Shown in pieces: positions 32,377 through 40,549 of a stretch of DNA of 64,000 bases (position 1 is its first letter; each line of letters opens with the position of its first letter). The DNA is from Candidatus Avoscillospira avicola. GTDB taxonomy: Bacteria; Bacillota; Clostridia; Oscillospirales; Oscillospiraceae. Below the pieces are notes generated by a model that made no database searches, was not told the origin of the DNA, and saw only the letters and a list, made by a program, of their open reading frames with translations. Position numbers and translations under genes: made by a program. The DNA is taken from NCBI GenBank assembly GCA_018712245.1, contig DVHE01000007.1:45988-109987 (forward strand), given 5' to 3'.

Positions 32377-33699
32377 TCAGGAAATGATCCCGAAGCTGTA
32401 TTTAACGGCCAAAATCCGTGTGACGCTTTCGTTGATCCGTGCCTCGGAGAGCGTACCGTCTTCCACAGCGGCCTTGACGCCGTCAAAGGCGGCCTGGAGG
32501 TCCATGGGCATCAAAATCATATCCACACCGGCCTGGAGGGCCAGCACGGCGGCCTCACCGGAGGTATAGTAGTTGGTGATGGCGCCCATCTGGTGAGAGT
32601 CGGTGACGATGATGCCGCCGAAGCCCAGGTCCTCCCGCAGGTAGGAGACCACCTCGGGGGAGAGGTCCGAGGGTAGGGCGGAGAGCTTCTCGTTGGTCAG
32701 GTGGGAGAGCATCACCATGGCGACGCCCTTGTCGATGCCGGACTGGAAGGGAATCCACTCGCAGCTTTGAAGCTCTTCCACCGTGCGGTTGGAGACAGAT
32801 TTTCCCTCATGGGTGTCGGTCTCGGTGCTGCCGTGGCCCGGAAAGTGCTTGAGACAGGAGACCATGCCGCCCCGCTGCAAGCCGTCCACCATGGCAGAGA
32901 CCATGGCGGCTGCCACCTGGGGATCGCTGCTGTAGGAGCGGTCTCCGATTTCGGTGTTGTTGGGGTTGGTCACCACATCGGCCACCGGCGCGAAGTCCAC
33001 ATTGAAGCCCAGGGACCCCAGCTCCGCGGCCAGGGTACTGCCCACCTGGTAGACCTCGGCCATATCGGCCCGCTGGCCGTAGACGGCGGCGGCCTCGAAG
33101 TGGGTGACGCCCATGGCCTCGTTGCTTCCGGCCCGGGAAACGCGGCCGCCCTCCTCGTCCACGCCCAGGAAGAGGCCGGTTTTGGCGTAGGACTGGGTGG
33201 CCTGGAGCATTGCCGTGGTCTGTGCCCGATCCACCAGATTGGCGGCAAAGTAGCACAGGCCGCCCACAGGCTTTTCCGCCAGCGCTGTTTTGGTGGTATC
33301 GCCGGCCTGGGTGACAGTGGTGGCGCCGGTGAGGCTCTCCGGGGTGGTAATAAAGAGCTGCCAGATCTTTTCATCCAGCGTCATGGCGTTGAGGAGTTCC
33401 TGAATCCGGGCAGTGTGGTTATCCAGGGCGGCATCCGTGGTTTCGTCTGCCGGTTCCTCCGGCGCTTCAGGCTCGGCTGCATCCGCCGGCGCCTCTTCCT
33501 CCGGCGCTTCAGGCGCCGCGGCGTCGGTGGAGTCGGCGGTCTCCGGCGTCTCCTGGGGCAGTGTCAGATTTTCCGTGGGCTGCGATTTGGCGGTGCTGCC
33601 CTTGGGCAGGGCGCTGTAAAGGAAAAATCCCGCAAAGGCCAGCAGCGCCAGGGACAGCAGGATCAGAAGGACAGAAATCACGGTTCGTACGGTGCGCAT
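32377..33699 (-). CDS. Glycoside hydrolase family 3 protein, beta-N-acetylhexosaminidase-like, exported
   Basis: 440 residues. N-terminal signal/anchor helix (VISVLLILLSLALLAFAGFFLYSAL), an Ala/Pro/Glu-rich linker (about 40-95), then a GH3 N-terminal barrel: FLGVDEEGGRVSR, VNVDFAPVADV-type segment, KHFPGHGSTETDTH (the NagZ His/Asp loop) and IIVTDSHQMGAI with the nucleophile Asp. Probably releases N-acetylglucosamine from peptidoglycan or glycans outside the membrane. AGGAGGG precedes the ATG. It follows the transglutaminase-like lipoprotein gene after 22 bases. Confidence 0.88.
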   Translation of the reverse strand: MRTVRTVISVLLILLSLALLAFAGFFLYSALPKGSTAKSQPTENLTLPQETPETADSTDAAAPEAPEEEAPADAAEPEAPEEPADETTDAALDNHTARIQELLNAMTLDEKIWQLFITTPESLTGATTVTQAGDTTKTALAEKPVGGLCYFAANLVDRAQTTAMLQATQSYAKTGLFLGVDEEGGRVSRAGSNEAMGVTHFEAAAVYGQRADMAEVYQVGSTLAAELGSLGFNVDFAPVADVVTNPNNTEIGDRSYSSDPQVAAAMVSAMVDGLQRGGMVSCLKHFPGHGSTETDTHEGKSVSNRTVEELQSCEWIPFQSGIDKGVAMVMLSHLTNEKLSALPSDLSPEVVSYLREDLGFGGIIVTDSHQMGAITNYYTSGEAAVLALQAGVDMILMPMDLQAAFDGVKAAVEDGTLSEARINESVTRILAVKYSFGIIS

Positions 33700-33721
33700 A
33701 GCGTTCCCTCCTGATGGGATA

Positions 33722-34954
33722 TTACGTTGTCGGGTCCTCCTGAGAGGGTGTATTATCTGATTCTGGTTCCGGTTCCTGCGGCTCCGGCTCCGGATCTGGT
33801 TCAGGCTCCGGCTCTGGATCGGGTTCAGGTTCCGGTTCCGGTACGACCACCGGTTCCTGGGGCTCCGGTTCCTGCGGCTCCGGCTCGCAGGCCGGATACG
33901 CCTCGGCGTTCCAGTAGTACGCCCCCATCTCCTGGTCGGTCAGCAGAGCCAGGGTGCCGGTCTCCACCATGCAGCGGTAGAGGTCCAGGTGGCGGTAATA
34001 GCCGTCGGCGCTGACGATATTCCAGGTGTAGGCCTCACCGTTGCGCAGGCCCTGGACCGTATAGCAGGTGACGCCTGCCTGGTCGGAAATCAACTGCCAG
34101 GCCTGGGACAGACCCTCGGGCGTGGCGACGCCGCTGCACAGGGCGTCGTAGAGGGGCGTGGTGACGTCCTCGCCTCCGGCGGTGTAGGTAAAGCGCTCCA
34201 TCAAATAGGTGAAGAGCAGCTCCGCCTTGCTCCGGTCTGTCTCCCGGTAGCGGATGTACTCCGCGGCGGCGGCCACGCTCTTTTCTACGGCCTGGGCCTT
34301 CTCCTGAAGGGCCTGGGCCGTCTCGGTGTAGCCGAAGTCGATCTCCAAGATTCGCACAGAGCCGCTCTCGGGATAGGCCGAGACTGTCACGGTGGGCTGT
34401 TCCACCACAGTGCCGGGGTTTTGGGCGCAGTATTCTGCTACAATGGCCGGAATATCCTGCTCCTGGTAACTGCTCATCCGAACGGTGAGGCGGCTTTCGT
34501 AGTTGTCCACCGCCTTGGTCAGCCGTGTGACCAGCTGCTCGGTGGTGGCCACCGCCTCAATGGCGGCGATTTCCTGAGCCGTGCGGCGGAAGGTGATGTT
34601 GATGTGGATCTCATAGTAGGAGACGATCCGCGCACAGTCGTGGGTCATATAGTCCACGGCGTAGGCGCCCAGAGGCTCCAGCTTGGCCACCTCATAGGCC
34701 GCCTCGCTCAGCTCCGCTTCCACGTCTCCATCGTAGTTGGTCACATGGATGGTGCCGTTGGGCTGCCCCTCCCGGACGAAAGACAAGATGGCGTTTTTCA
34801 GCTCCTGGTAGTTTTCCGCCGTGACGGCGTCGGTGGAGGCGGTCTGCGCTTCGGCGCCGCTGTGGGGCGTGATGGAGAGGTAGTCGTTGCTCTGCCGGGC
34901 GGCGCAGCCGGACAGCGTCAGGCAAATCAGAGCGGTCAAAATCCAGCGCCGCAT
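33722..34954 (-). CDS. Transglutaminase-like lipoprotein lacking catalytic Cys and His, with Glu-Pro tail
   Basis: 410 residues. Lipoprotein signal LICLTLSGC (Cys17). A helical/beta region (about 40-240) precedes a transglutaminase-like core: YDALCSGVATPEGLSQAWQLI, then GEAYTWNIV and YYRHLDLYRC. In active members the first segment reads G-V-C-x-G-Y and the second H-x-W-N; here the Cys position is not Cys and the His is Tyr, while the Asp (HLD) remains. The C-terminus is an EPEPDPEP-type repeat of about 50 residues. A cell-wall or sugar-binding scaffold is possible. Lies upstream of the GH3 gene in the same orientation. Confidence 0.72.
   Translation of the reverse strand: MRRWILTALICLTLSGCAARQSNDYLSITPHSGAEAQTASTDAVTAENYQELKNAILSFVREGQPNGTIHVTNYDGDVEAELSEAAYEVAKLEPLGAYAVDYMTHDCARIVSYYEIHINITFRRTAQEIAAIEAVATTEQLVTRLTKAVDNYESRLTVRMSSYQEQDIPAIVAEYCAQNPGTVVEQPTVTVSAYPESGSVRILEIDFGYTETAQALQEKAQAVEKSVAAAAEYIRYRETDRSKAELLFTYLMERFTYTAGGEDVTTPLYDALCSGVATPEGLSQAWQLISDQAGVTCYTVQGLRNGEAYTWNIVSADGYYRHLDLYRCMVETGTLALLTDQEMGAYYWNAEAYPACEPEPQEPEPQEPVVVPEPEPEPDPEPEPEPDPEPEPQEPEPESDNTPSQEDPTT
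33740..33890 (-). repeat. Glu-Pro coding minisatellite in the lipoprotein C-terminus
   Basis: Imperfect 6-base (GAACCG/GAGCCT-like) and 12-base units encode EPEP, DPEP and EPQEP runs. The purine/pyrimidine repetition makes copy-number change by slippage likely. The encoded tail is probably a stiff wall-spanning spacer. Confidence 0.8.
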
Positions 34955-34967
34955 GGCGAATCCCCCT

Positions 34968-35837
34968 TTACAGATCGTTTTTGCTGTAGCGTTTGAAGCC
35001 CTCGCCCACCACCTGGTGCGCCTCCTGCAGGATCACAAAGGCGGTGGGGTCGATGCCCATGACCAGCTCCTTCAGCTCCGCCACCTGCCGCTTTTTGATG
35101 GCGCAGAGGATCACCCGCTTGTCCTGGCCGGAGTAATACCCCTGGCCCCGGAGGATGGTGACGCCCCGGTCCAGCTTGCTGGTGATCTCCTGGCAGATGG
35201 TCTGGTGCTGGTCGGAGATCACCAGGGCTACGACGGAGTAGTCCAATCCATAGACCACGCCGTCCAGAACCATGCTGCACACATAGAGCGTCACCGCCGA
35301 GTACAGCGCCTTGTTGATGTCGCCGAAGACGACGCCGGTGAGGGTGACGGTGACGATGTCGATGGCCAGCATGATTCTGCCGATGGGGAAGTTGGGGAAG
35401 GAGGGGCGCAGCAGCCGGGCCACGATGTCCACGCCGCCGGTGGAGGCCCCGGCCACAAACACCAGGCCCAGGCCCAGGCCGGTCAACAGGCCGCCGTAGA
35501 GGGTGGCCAGCAGCGGCTCCGTCACCGGCGCGGGGATGCGTTCAAAGAGAGAGAGAAACAGGTTGGACAGGAGCATACCGCACAGGGAACCCACAAAGAA
35601 CTTTTTTCCCACGCCGCGGATGCTGACCAAAAACAGTGGTACGTTGATGAGGACCGACCAGAGCGCCACGGAGCCAAAGCCGGTCAAATGGGTAAGCAGC
35701 TGGCCGATACCGGAAACACCGCCCACGTTGATCTGGTTGGGCTGCAAAAAGAGGTCGAAGCCCAGGGAGAAGAGGGCACAGCCCAGGGCGATCAGCAGGG
35801 CGTTTTTCAGCTGCCGGAGCAGCGCTTTTTGATTCAT
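34968..35837 (-). CDS. YitT family membrane protein
   Basis: 289 residues. Five or six membrane helices (ALLIALGCALFSLGFDLFL, VALWSVLINVPLFLVS, LLATLYGGLLTGLGLGLVFVAG, IMLAIDIVTVTLTGVVFG) with the family motif NQINVGGVSGIGQLL and GASTGGVDIVARLL. A C-terminal DUF2179 domain follows (ITSKLDRGVTILRGQGYYSGQDKRVILCAIKKRQVAELKELVMGIDPTAFVILQEAHQVVGEGF). Transport substrate is unknown. Encoded 37 bases after the topoisomerase A-subunit gene. Confidence 0.92.
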   Translation of the reverse strand: MNQKALLRQLKNALLIALGCALFSLGFDLFLQPNQINVGGVSGIGQLLTHLTGFGSVALWSVLINVPLFLVSIRGVGKKFFVGSLCGMLLSNLFLSLFERIPAPVTEPLLATLYGGLLTGLGLGLVFVAGASTGGVDIVARLLRPSFPNFPIGRIMLAIDIVTVTLTGVVFGDINKALYSAVTLYVCSMVLDGVVYGLDYSVVALVISDQHQTICQEITSKLDRGVTILRGQGYYSGQDKRVILCAIKKRQVAELKELVMGIDPTAFVILQEAHQVVGEGFKRYSKNDL

Positions 35838-35874
35838 AGGGCACCTCGTTTTCAGATGGGCGGTTGAGACCGAA

Positions 35875-38121
35875 TCAATCCAAGGGCAGTGTCATCTGGG
35901 GCTCCTGGGCATCCTCGGGCCGGAGGATGGCGCCGGCGGCGGGGAGGGAACGGACGCGATAGCGGCTGGGATTTTGGAGGGAGCTGTTCTCCAGGTAGAC
36001 GGCCCGCTCCACCACCTTGTTCTTTTTCAGCGTCATCACAGCGACGCCCTGGGTGTTGCGGGTGGTCTTCACTGCCAGCTGGGCGGTGGAGAAGAGCAGC
36101 GCTCTGCCGTCGGAGGCATAGAGGGCCACTTCTCGCTCCTCGCCCTGGAGCAAAAACACGGCCTTCACCGGGCTCTTGTCGGAGTATGCGCCGGTGAGCT
36201 TGCGCCGGTTGGACTTGGTGGCGTAGGCCTGGAGGTCCACCCGGGCCACTTTGCCGTTTTCGAAGACGAAGAGGACGCTGCCCTGGTAGTCGCCGGGCAG
36301 CAGCACGGAGAGGACGCCTTCGCCCTCGTCCATGGAGAGCTTGGAGGGCAAAAAGTCGCCCAGGGCCGAGGCCTTGGTGTCCTCAAATTCCGAAAGCCGC
36401 GTCTTGTAGACCTGGCACCGGTCGGTGAACACCAGCAGCTCGGCGCGGTTGGTGGCCTCCTGGGAGAAGGACAGCCCGTCGCCCTCTTTGAATTTCTGCT
36501 CGCTGCTCATACGCAGGCTCTGGGCGGTGATCTTTTTGAAGTAGCCCTCCCGGGAGACGAACACCGTCACCGGGTAGTCCGGCACGTCCTCCTCCGGGGC
36601 CTCCTGCTCTGCCTCGCCGGCGTGGACCAGGGTGGTCCGCCGGGGCTGGCCGTACTTGGCCGCGCAGGTCTGGAGCTCCTTCACAATAATGTCCCGAATC
36701 TTTTTCTCCGAGGCCAGAATTTCCTCCAGCTGGGCGATCTCCTGGGCCAGAGTTTCCGTGTCGGCGATGCGCTTTAGAATGTATTCCTTGTTGATGTTGC
36801 GGAGCTTGATCTCGGCCACGAACTCCGCCTGGACCTGGTCGATGCCGAAACCGATCATCAGGTTGGGGATGACCTCTGCGTCAGATTCGGTCTCCCGGAT
36901 GATCTTGATGGCCAGGTCGATGTCCAGCAGGATTTTCTTGAGGCCGGTCAGGAGGTGCAGCCGCTCCTTCTTCTTTTGCAGCTGGAAGAAGACGCGCCGC
37001 TTGACGCACCCGGCCCGCCAGGCCGTCCACTCCTCGAGAATCTCACCCACGCCCAGTACCTTGGGGCTGCCGGCGATGAGAATATTGAAGTTGCAGGGGA
37101 AGCTGTCCTGGAGCGGCGTCATGCGCATCAGCCGCGCCATCAGCTTCTCCGGGTCCACGCCGCGCTTCAGGTCAATGGTCAGCTTCAGGCCCGAGAGGTC
37201 GGTCTCGTCGCGCATATCGGCGATCTCGCGAATTTTCCCGGCCTTGGTCAGCTCGGCCACCTTGTCGAGGATGGCCTCGGTGGAGGTGGTGTAGGGAATC
37301 TCGTAGATCTCAATGAGGTTTCCTTCCTTGACGTAGCGCCACTTGGCCCGGATGCGGAAGGAGCCCCGCCCGGTGCGGTAGATCTCCGCCATCTCCCGGG
37401 GATCGTAGAGGATCTCGCCGCCGGTGGGAAAGTCCGGCGCGGGCAGCGTGTCGAGGAGGTCGCAGTTCGGGTGGCGGATGCGGGCGATGGCCGTCTCGCA
37501 GACTTCCTTTAAGTTGAAGCCGCAGATGTTGCTGGCCATGCCCACGGCGATGCCGGTGTTGTTGCTCACCAGTACGTTGGGGAAGGTGGTGGGCAGGAGT
37601 GTCGGCTCCTTGCGGGTGGAGTCGTAGTTATCCACGAAATCCACGGTATCGGAGTCGATGTCCCGGAAGAGTTCGGCGCAGATGAGGTCCAGCTTGGCCT
37701 CGGTGTAGCGGCTGGCGGCGTAGGCCATGTCCCGGGAATAGACCTTGCCGAAGTTGCCCTTGGAGTCGATGAAGGGGTGCAGCAGCGCCTCATAGCCCCG
37801 GGAGAGGCGCACCATGGTCTCATAGATGGCGGCGTCGCCATGGGGGTTGAGGCGCATGGTCTGGCCGACGATGTTGGCCGACTTGGTGCGCCCACCGTTC
37901 AAAAGGCCCATGTCATACATGGTGTAGAGGAGCTTGCGGTGGGAGGGCTTGAAGCCGTCGATCTCCGGGATGGCCCGGGAGACGATGACCGACATGGCGT
38001 AGGGCATATAGTTCAGCTCCAGCGTGTCGGTGATGTTCTGCTCCAGCACCTCGGCCCGCAGGCCCTCCACCCGGCCCGGCGTGGGCTTGTGGGTGGTGGT
38101 ATCTTGTTTTTTACGTGCCAT
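35875..38121 (-). CDS. Type II topoisomerase subunit A (ParC/GyrA-like)
   Basis: 748-749 residues. N-terminal breakage-reunion domain: NYMPYAMSVIVSRAIPEIDGFKPSHRKLLYTMYDMGL, then NPHGDAAIYETMVRLSRG, and the catalytic Tyr in AASRYTEAKL. The C-terminal beta-pinwheel has SREGYFKKITAQSL, GDGLSFSQEATNRAELLVFTD and RALLFSTAQLAV repeats, without a clear gyrase box, so ParC-like decatenation is more likely than supercoiling. Start 38121 has GGAAGGATT upstream; a longer reading would include the intergenic repeat. The B subunit is upstream on the same strand, separated by that repeat. Confidence 0.88.
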   Translation of the reverse strand: MARKKQDTTTHKPTPGRVEGLRAEVLEQNITDTLELNYMPYAMSVIVSRAIPEIDGFKPSHRKLLYTMYDMGLLNGGRTKSANIVGQTMRLNPHGDAAIYETMVRLSRGYEALLHPFIDSKGNFGKVYSRDMAYAASRYTEAKLDLICAELFRDIDSDTVDFVDNYDSTRKEPTLLPTTFPNVLVSNNTGIAVGMASNICGFNLKEVCETAIARIRHPNCDLLDTLPAPDFPTGGEILYDPREMAEIYRTGRGSFRIRAKWRYVKEGNLIEIYEIPYTTSTEAILDKVAELTKAGKIREIADMRDETDLSGLKLTIDLKRGVDPEKLMARLMRMTPLQDSFPCNFNILIAGSPKVLGVGEILEEWTAWRAGCVKRRVFFQLQKKKERLHLLTGLKKILLDIDLAIKIIRETESDAEVIPNLMIGFGIDQVQAEFVAEIKLRNINKEYILKRIADTETLAQEIAQLEEILASEKKIRDIIVKELQTCAAKYGQPRRTTLVHAGEAEQEAPEEDVPDYPVTVFVSREGYFKKITAQSLRMSSEQKFKEGDGLSFSQEATNRAELLVFTDRCQVYKTRLSEFEDTKASALGDFLPSKLSMDEGEGVLSVLLPGDYQGSVLFVFENGKVARVDLQAYATKSNRRKLTGAYSDKSPVKAVFLLQGEEREVALYASDGRALLFSTAQLAVKTTRNTQGVAVMTLKKNKVVERAVYLENSSLQNPSRYRVRSLPAAGAILRPEDAQEPQMTLPLD

Positions 38122-38169
38122 ATTGAATCCTTCCAGTGCGGAATTTTGGTTGTAGGGGCGGCTGCCCGT

Positions 38170-38308
38170 AAGCCTCCCCTTGGTGACCAAGGGGAGGTGT
38201 CATGGCGCAGCCATGACGGAGGGGATCAGAACCGGCGGTGACCGTCAGCCTACAACCCCTCAGTCAGGCCTTCGGCCTGCCAGCTCCCCTTGCACAGGGG
38301 AGCCTTTG
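38170..38308. repeat. Interspersed repeat family 3, copy 2 (inverted)
   Basis: Reverse orientation of the 28331 copy: AGCCTCCCCTTGGTGACCAAGGGGAGG, then GACGGAGGGGATC, ACAACCCCTCAGTCAGGCC and CAGCTCCCCTTGCACAGGGGAGCC. It fills nearly the whole gap between the topoisomerase B and A subunit genes. Confidence 0.86.
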
Positions 38309-38316
38309 CGGGGCGT

Positions 38317-40299
38317 TTACGAAATATCCGCCAAATCCAGATACTCGTGGCCGTGGAGGGCGATATGCTCCTTGCGGCCCGTCAGGTCGTCGCCCAGGAG
38401 CAGGTCGAAGACCTGGGCCATCCGGGCGGCGTCCTCGGGCATGACCTTGATGAGCCGCCGCGTCTCGGGGTTCATGGTGGTCATCCACATCATCTCGGGC
38501 TCGTTCTCGCCGAGACCCTTGGACCGGGCGATGGTCACCTTTTTGCCCTCCAGCTTTTTGAGAATGTCGGCCTTCTCGCTGTCGGAATAAGCGAAATACG
38601 TCTTGTCCTTGGTGTTGATCTCGTAGAGGGGCGATTCCGCGATGTAGACATACCCCTTTTCAATCAGCGTCGGCGTCAGCCGGTAGAGCATGGTCAGCAC
38701 CAGGGTGCGAATCTGAAAACCGTCCACGTCGGCGTCGGTGCAGATGACGACTTTGTTCCAGCGGAAATTGTTCAGGTCAAAGGCGCTCAGGTCCTTGGCC
38801 TTCTTGCCCTGCACCTCCACGCCGCAGCCCAGCACCTTGATGAGATCGGTGATGATATCGGACTTAAAGATCCGGTCGTAGTCGGCCTTGAGGCAGTTGA
38901 GAATTTTGCCGCGGATGGGCATGATGCCCTGGAACTCTGCGTCCCGGCTCAGCTTGACCGAGCCCAGGGCGCTGTCGCCCTCGACAATGTAGATCTCCCG
39001 CTTGCTCACGTCCCTGCTGCGGCAGTCCACGAACTTCTGCACGCGGTTGGAGAGGTCGATGGTGCCGGAGAGCTTCTTCTTGATGTTGAGGCGGGTCTTC
39101 TCCGCGGTCTCGCGGCTCCGCTTGTTCAAAAGCACCTGCTCGGCGATTTTGGCCGCCTCGGCGGCGTTTTCGATGAAGTAGACCTGGAGCCGGGCACGGA
39201 AGAACTCCGTCATGGCCTCCTGGACAAATTTGTTGGTGATGGCCTTTTTGGTCTGGTTTTCGTAGGAGGTCTGGGTGGAGAAGCAGTTCGTCACCAGCAC
39301 CAGGCAGTCGGCCACATCCTGGAAGGTGATCTTGCTCTCGGATTTGGTATATTTGTTGTTGGCCTTCAAATAGGCGTCGATGGCGTAGACAAAGGCGTTT
39401 TTCACGGCCTTTTCCGGTGCGCCGCCGTGTTCCAGCCAGGAGGAGTTGTGGTAGTATTCGATGCGGCTCACCTGGTTGGAAAAGCACACCGCCGCCGAGA
39501 GCTTCACCTTGTATTCCGGCTTGTCCTCCCGGTCCCGGCCCTTGCGCTCCGCCTCCCAGTACTGGGGCATGGTCATGGCCCCGGCCTCGGTCAGCTCCGT
39601 GACATAGTCGAGAATGCCCTTTTCATAGAGGAAGTCCCGGGTGTCGAATTTGCCCGGCGCGATCTCCCGGCGGAAGCGGAAGGTGACGCCGGCGTTGACC
39701 ACAGCCTGGCGCTTCAGCGTGTCCTCGAAGAACTCGGTGGGGATGGCGATGTCGGTGAAGACGTCCAGGTCTGGGAGCCAGCGGAATAGAGAGCCGGTCT
39801 TTTTCCGGTCGGTGGGGGCTTTTTGCATCTTGCCCACCAGCTCGCCCCGCTCAAAGTGGAGGTCGTAGCGGCAGCCGTCCCGGCGGATCACGGCGTCGAA
39901 GTACCGCGAGGCGTACTGGGTGGCGCAGGCGCCCAGGCCGTTGAGGCCCAGGGAGTATTCATAGTCGCCGCCGGCGTTGTTTTGGTATTTGCCGCCGGCG
40001 TACAGCTCGCAGAAGACCAGCTCCCAGTTGTACCTGCCCTCGGATTCGTTCCAGTCCACGGGGCAGCCCCGGCCAAAGTCCTCCACTTCAATGGAGCGAT
40101 CTAAATATTGCGTAACAATGATGGTGTCGCCGTGGCCTTCCCGGGCCTCGTCGATGGCGTTGGAGAGAATCTCGAACACCGCGTGCTCGCAGCCCTCCAG
40201 GCCGTCGGAGCCGAAGATGACCGCCGGGCGCTTGCGCACCCGGTCCGCTCCCTTGAGCGAGGCGATGGAATCGTTGCCGTAGGTTTGTTTTTTCGTCAT
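38317..40299 (-). CDS. Divergent type II topoisomerase subunit B (ParE/GyrB-like)
   Basis: 660 residues. GHKL ATPase domain: EILSNAIDEAREG (Asn/Glu), VEDFGRGCPVDW, SLGLNGLGACATQYASR. The TOPRIM part has IYIVEGDSALGSVKLSRDAEFQGIMPIRGKILN and VVICTDADVDGFQIRTLVLTMLYR, then the C-terminal IARSKGLGENEPEMMW. The canonical EGDSAGG is EGDSALGS and DADVDGAHI is DADVDGFQI, so it is a divergent paralogue, not the housekeeping gyrase, and no gyrase genes flank it. Metal-binding Asp residues are kept, suggesting activity. A sigma-A promoter lies upstream. Confidence 0.88.
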   Translation of the reverse strand: MTKKQTYGNDSIASLKGADRVRKRPAVIFGSDGLEGCEHAVFEILSNAIDEAREGHGDTIIVTQYLDRSIEVEDFGRGCPVDWNESEGRYNWELVFCELYAGGKYQNNAGGDYEYSLGLNGLGACATQYASRYFDAVIRRDGCRYDLHFERGELVGKMQKAPTDRKKTGSLFRWLPDLDVFTDIAIPTEFFEDTLKRQAVVNAGVTFRFRREIAPGKFDTRDFLYEKGILDYVTELTEAGAMTMPQYWEAERKGRDREDKPEYKVKLSAAVCFSNQVSRIEYYHNSSWLEHGGAPEKAVKNAFVYAIDAYLKANNKYTKSESKITFQDVADCLVLVTNCFSTQTSYENQTKKAITNKFVQEAMTEFFRARLQVYFIENAAEAAKIAEQVLLNKRSRETAEKTRLNIKKKLSGTIDLSNRVQKFVDCRSRDVSKREIYIVEGDSALGSVKLSRDAEFQGIMPIRGKILNCLKADYDRIFKSDIITDLIKVLGCGVEVQGKKAKDLSAFDLNNFRWNKVVICTDADVDGFQIRTLVLTMLYRLTPTLIEKGYVYIAESPLYEINTKDKTYFAYSDSEKADILKKLEGKKVTIARSKGLGENEPEMMWMTTMNPETRRLIKVMPEDAARMAQVFDLLLGDDLTGRKEHIALHGHEYLDLADIS

Positions 40300-40350
40300 A
40301 TTTTTCCTCTCAAATCCCGAAAATCACGGGAGCCCAAAGTAATACAGTAT

Positions 40351-40379
40351 AAGTATACCGAAAATCCGCTGCCTTGTCA
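40351..40379 (-). promoter_or_regulatory. Sigma-A promoter for the topoisomerase B subunit gene
   Basis: On minus: TTGACA (40379-40374), 17-base spacer, TATACT (40356-40351), about 50 bases before the ATG at 40299. Confidence 0.8.
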
Positions 40380-40412
40380 AACGCTGCTGCGGCGGTACGC
40401 GTGGGATTGTCC

Positions 40413-40441
40413 TTGACACTGGCTATGGAAAACTGTAAAAT
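40413..40441 (+). promoter_or_regulatory. Sigma-A promoter for rny
   Basis: TTGACA (40413-40418), 17-base spacer, TAAAAT (40436-40441). Divergent from the promoter at 40351-40379, with only 33 bases between the two -35 boxes. Confidence 0.8.
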
Positions 40442-40549
40442 ATACGCTAAGAGTAGTATGGTCAAATTGCGCTTGGGGAAACGCAAGGGGCCTTTGCCTA
40501 TTCAACATTTCTACCCAATATTCAGAAGAAGGAGGTGGGTTCGCAGCTT

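Noticed and set aside
33740..33890. CRISPR-like or satellite array
   Set aside because: The repetition is in frame and encodes the Glu-Pro tail of a lipoprotein; there are no spacers.
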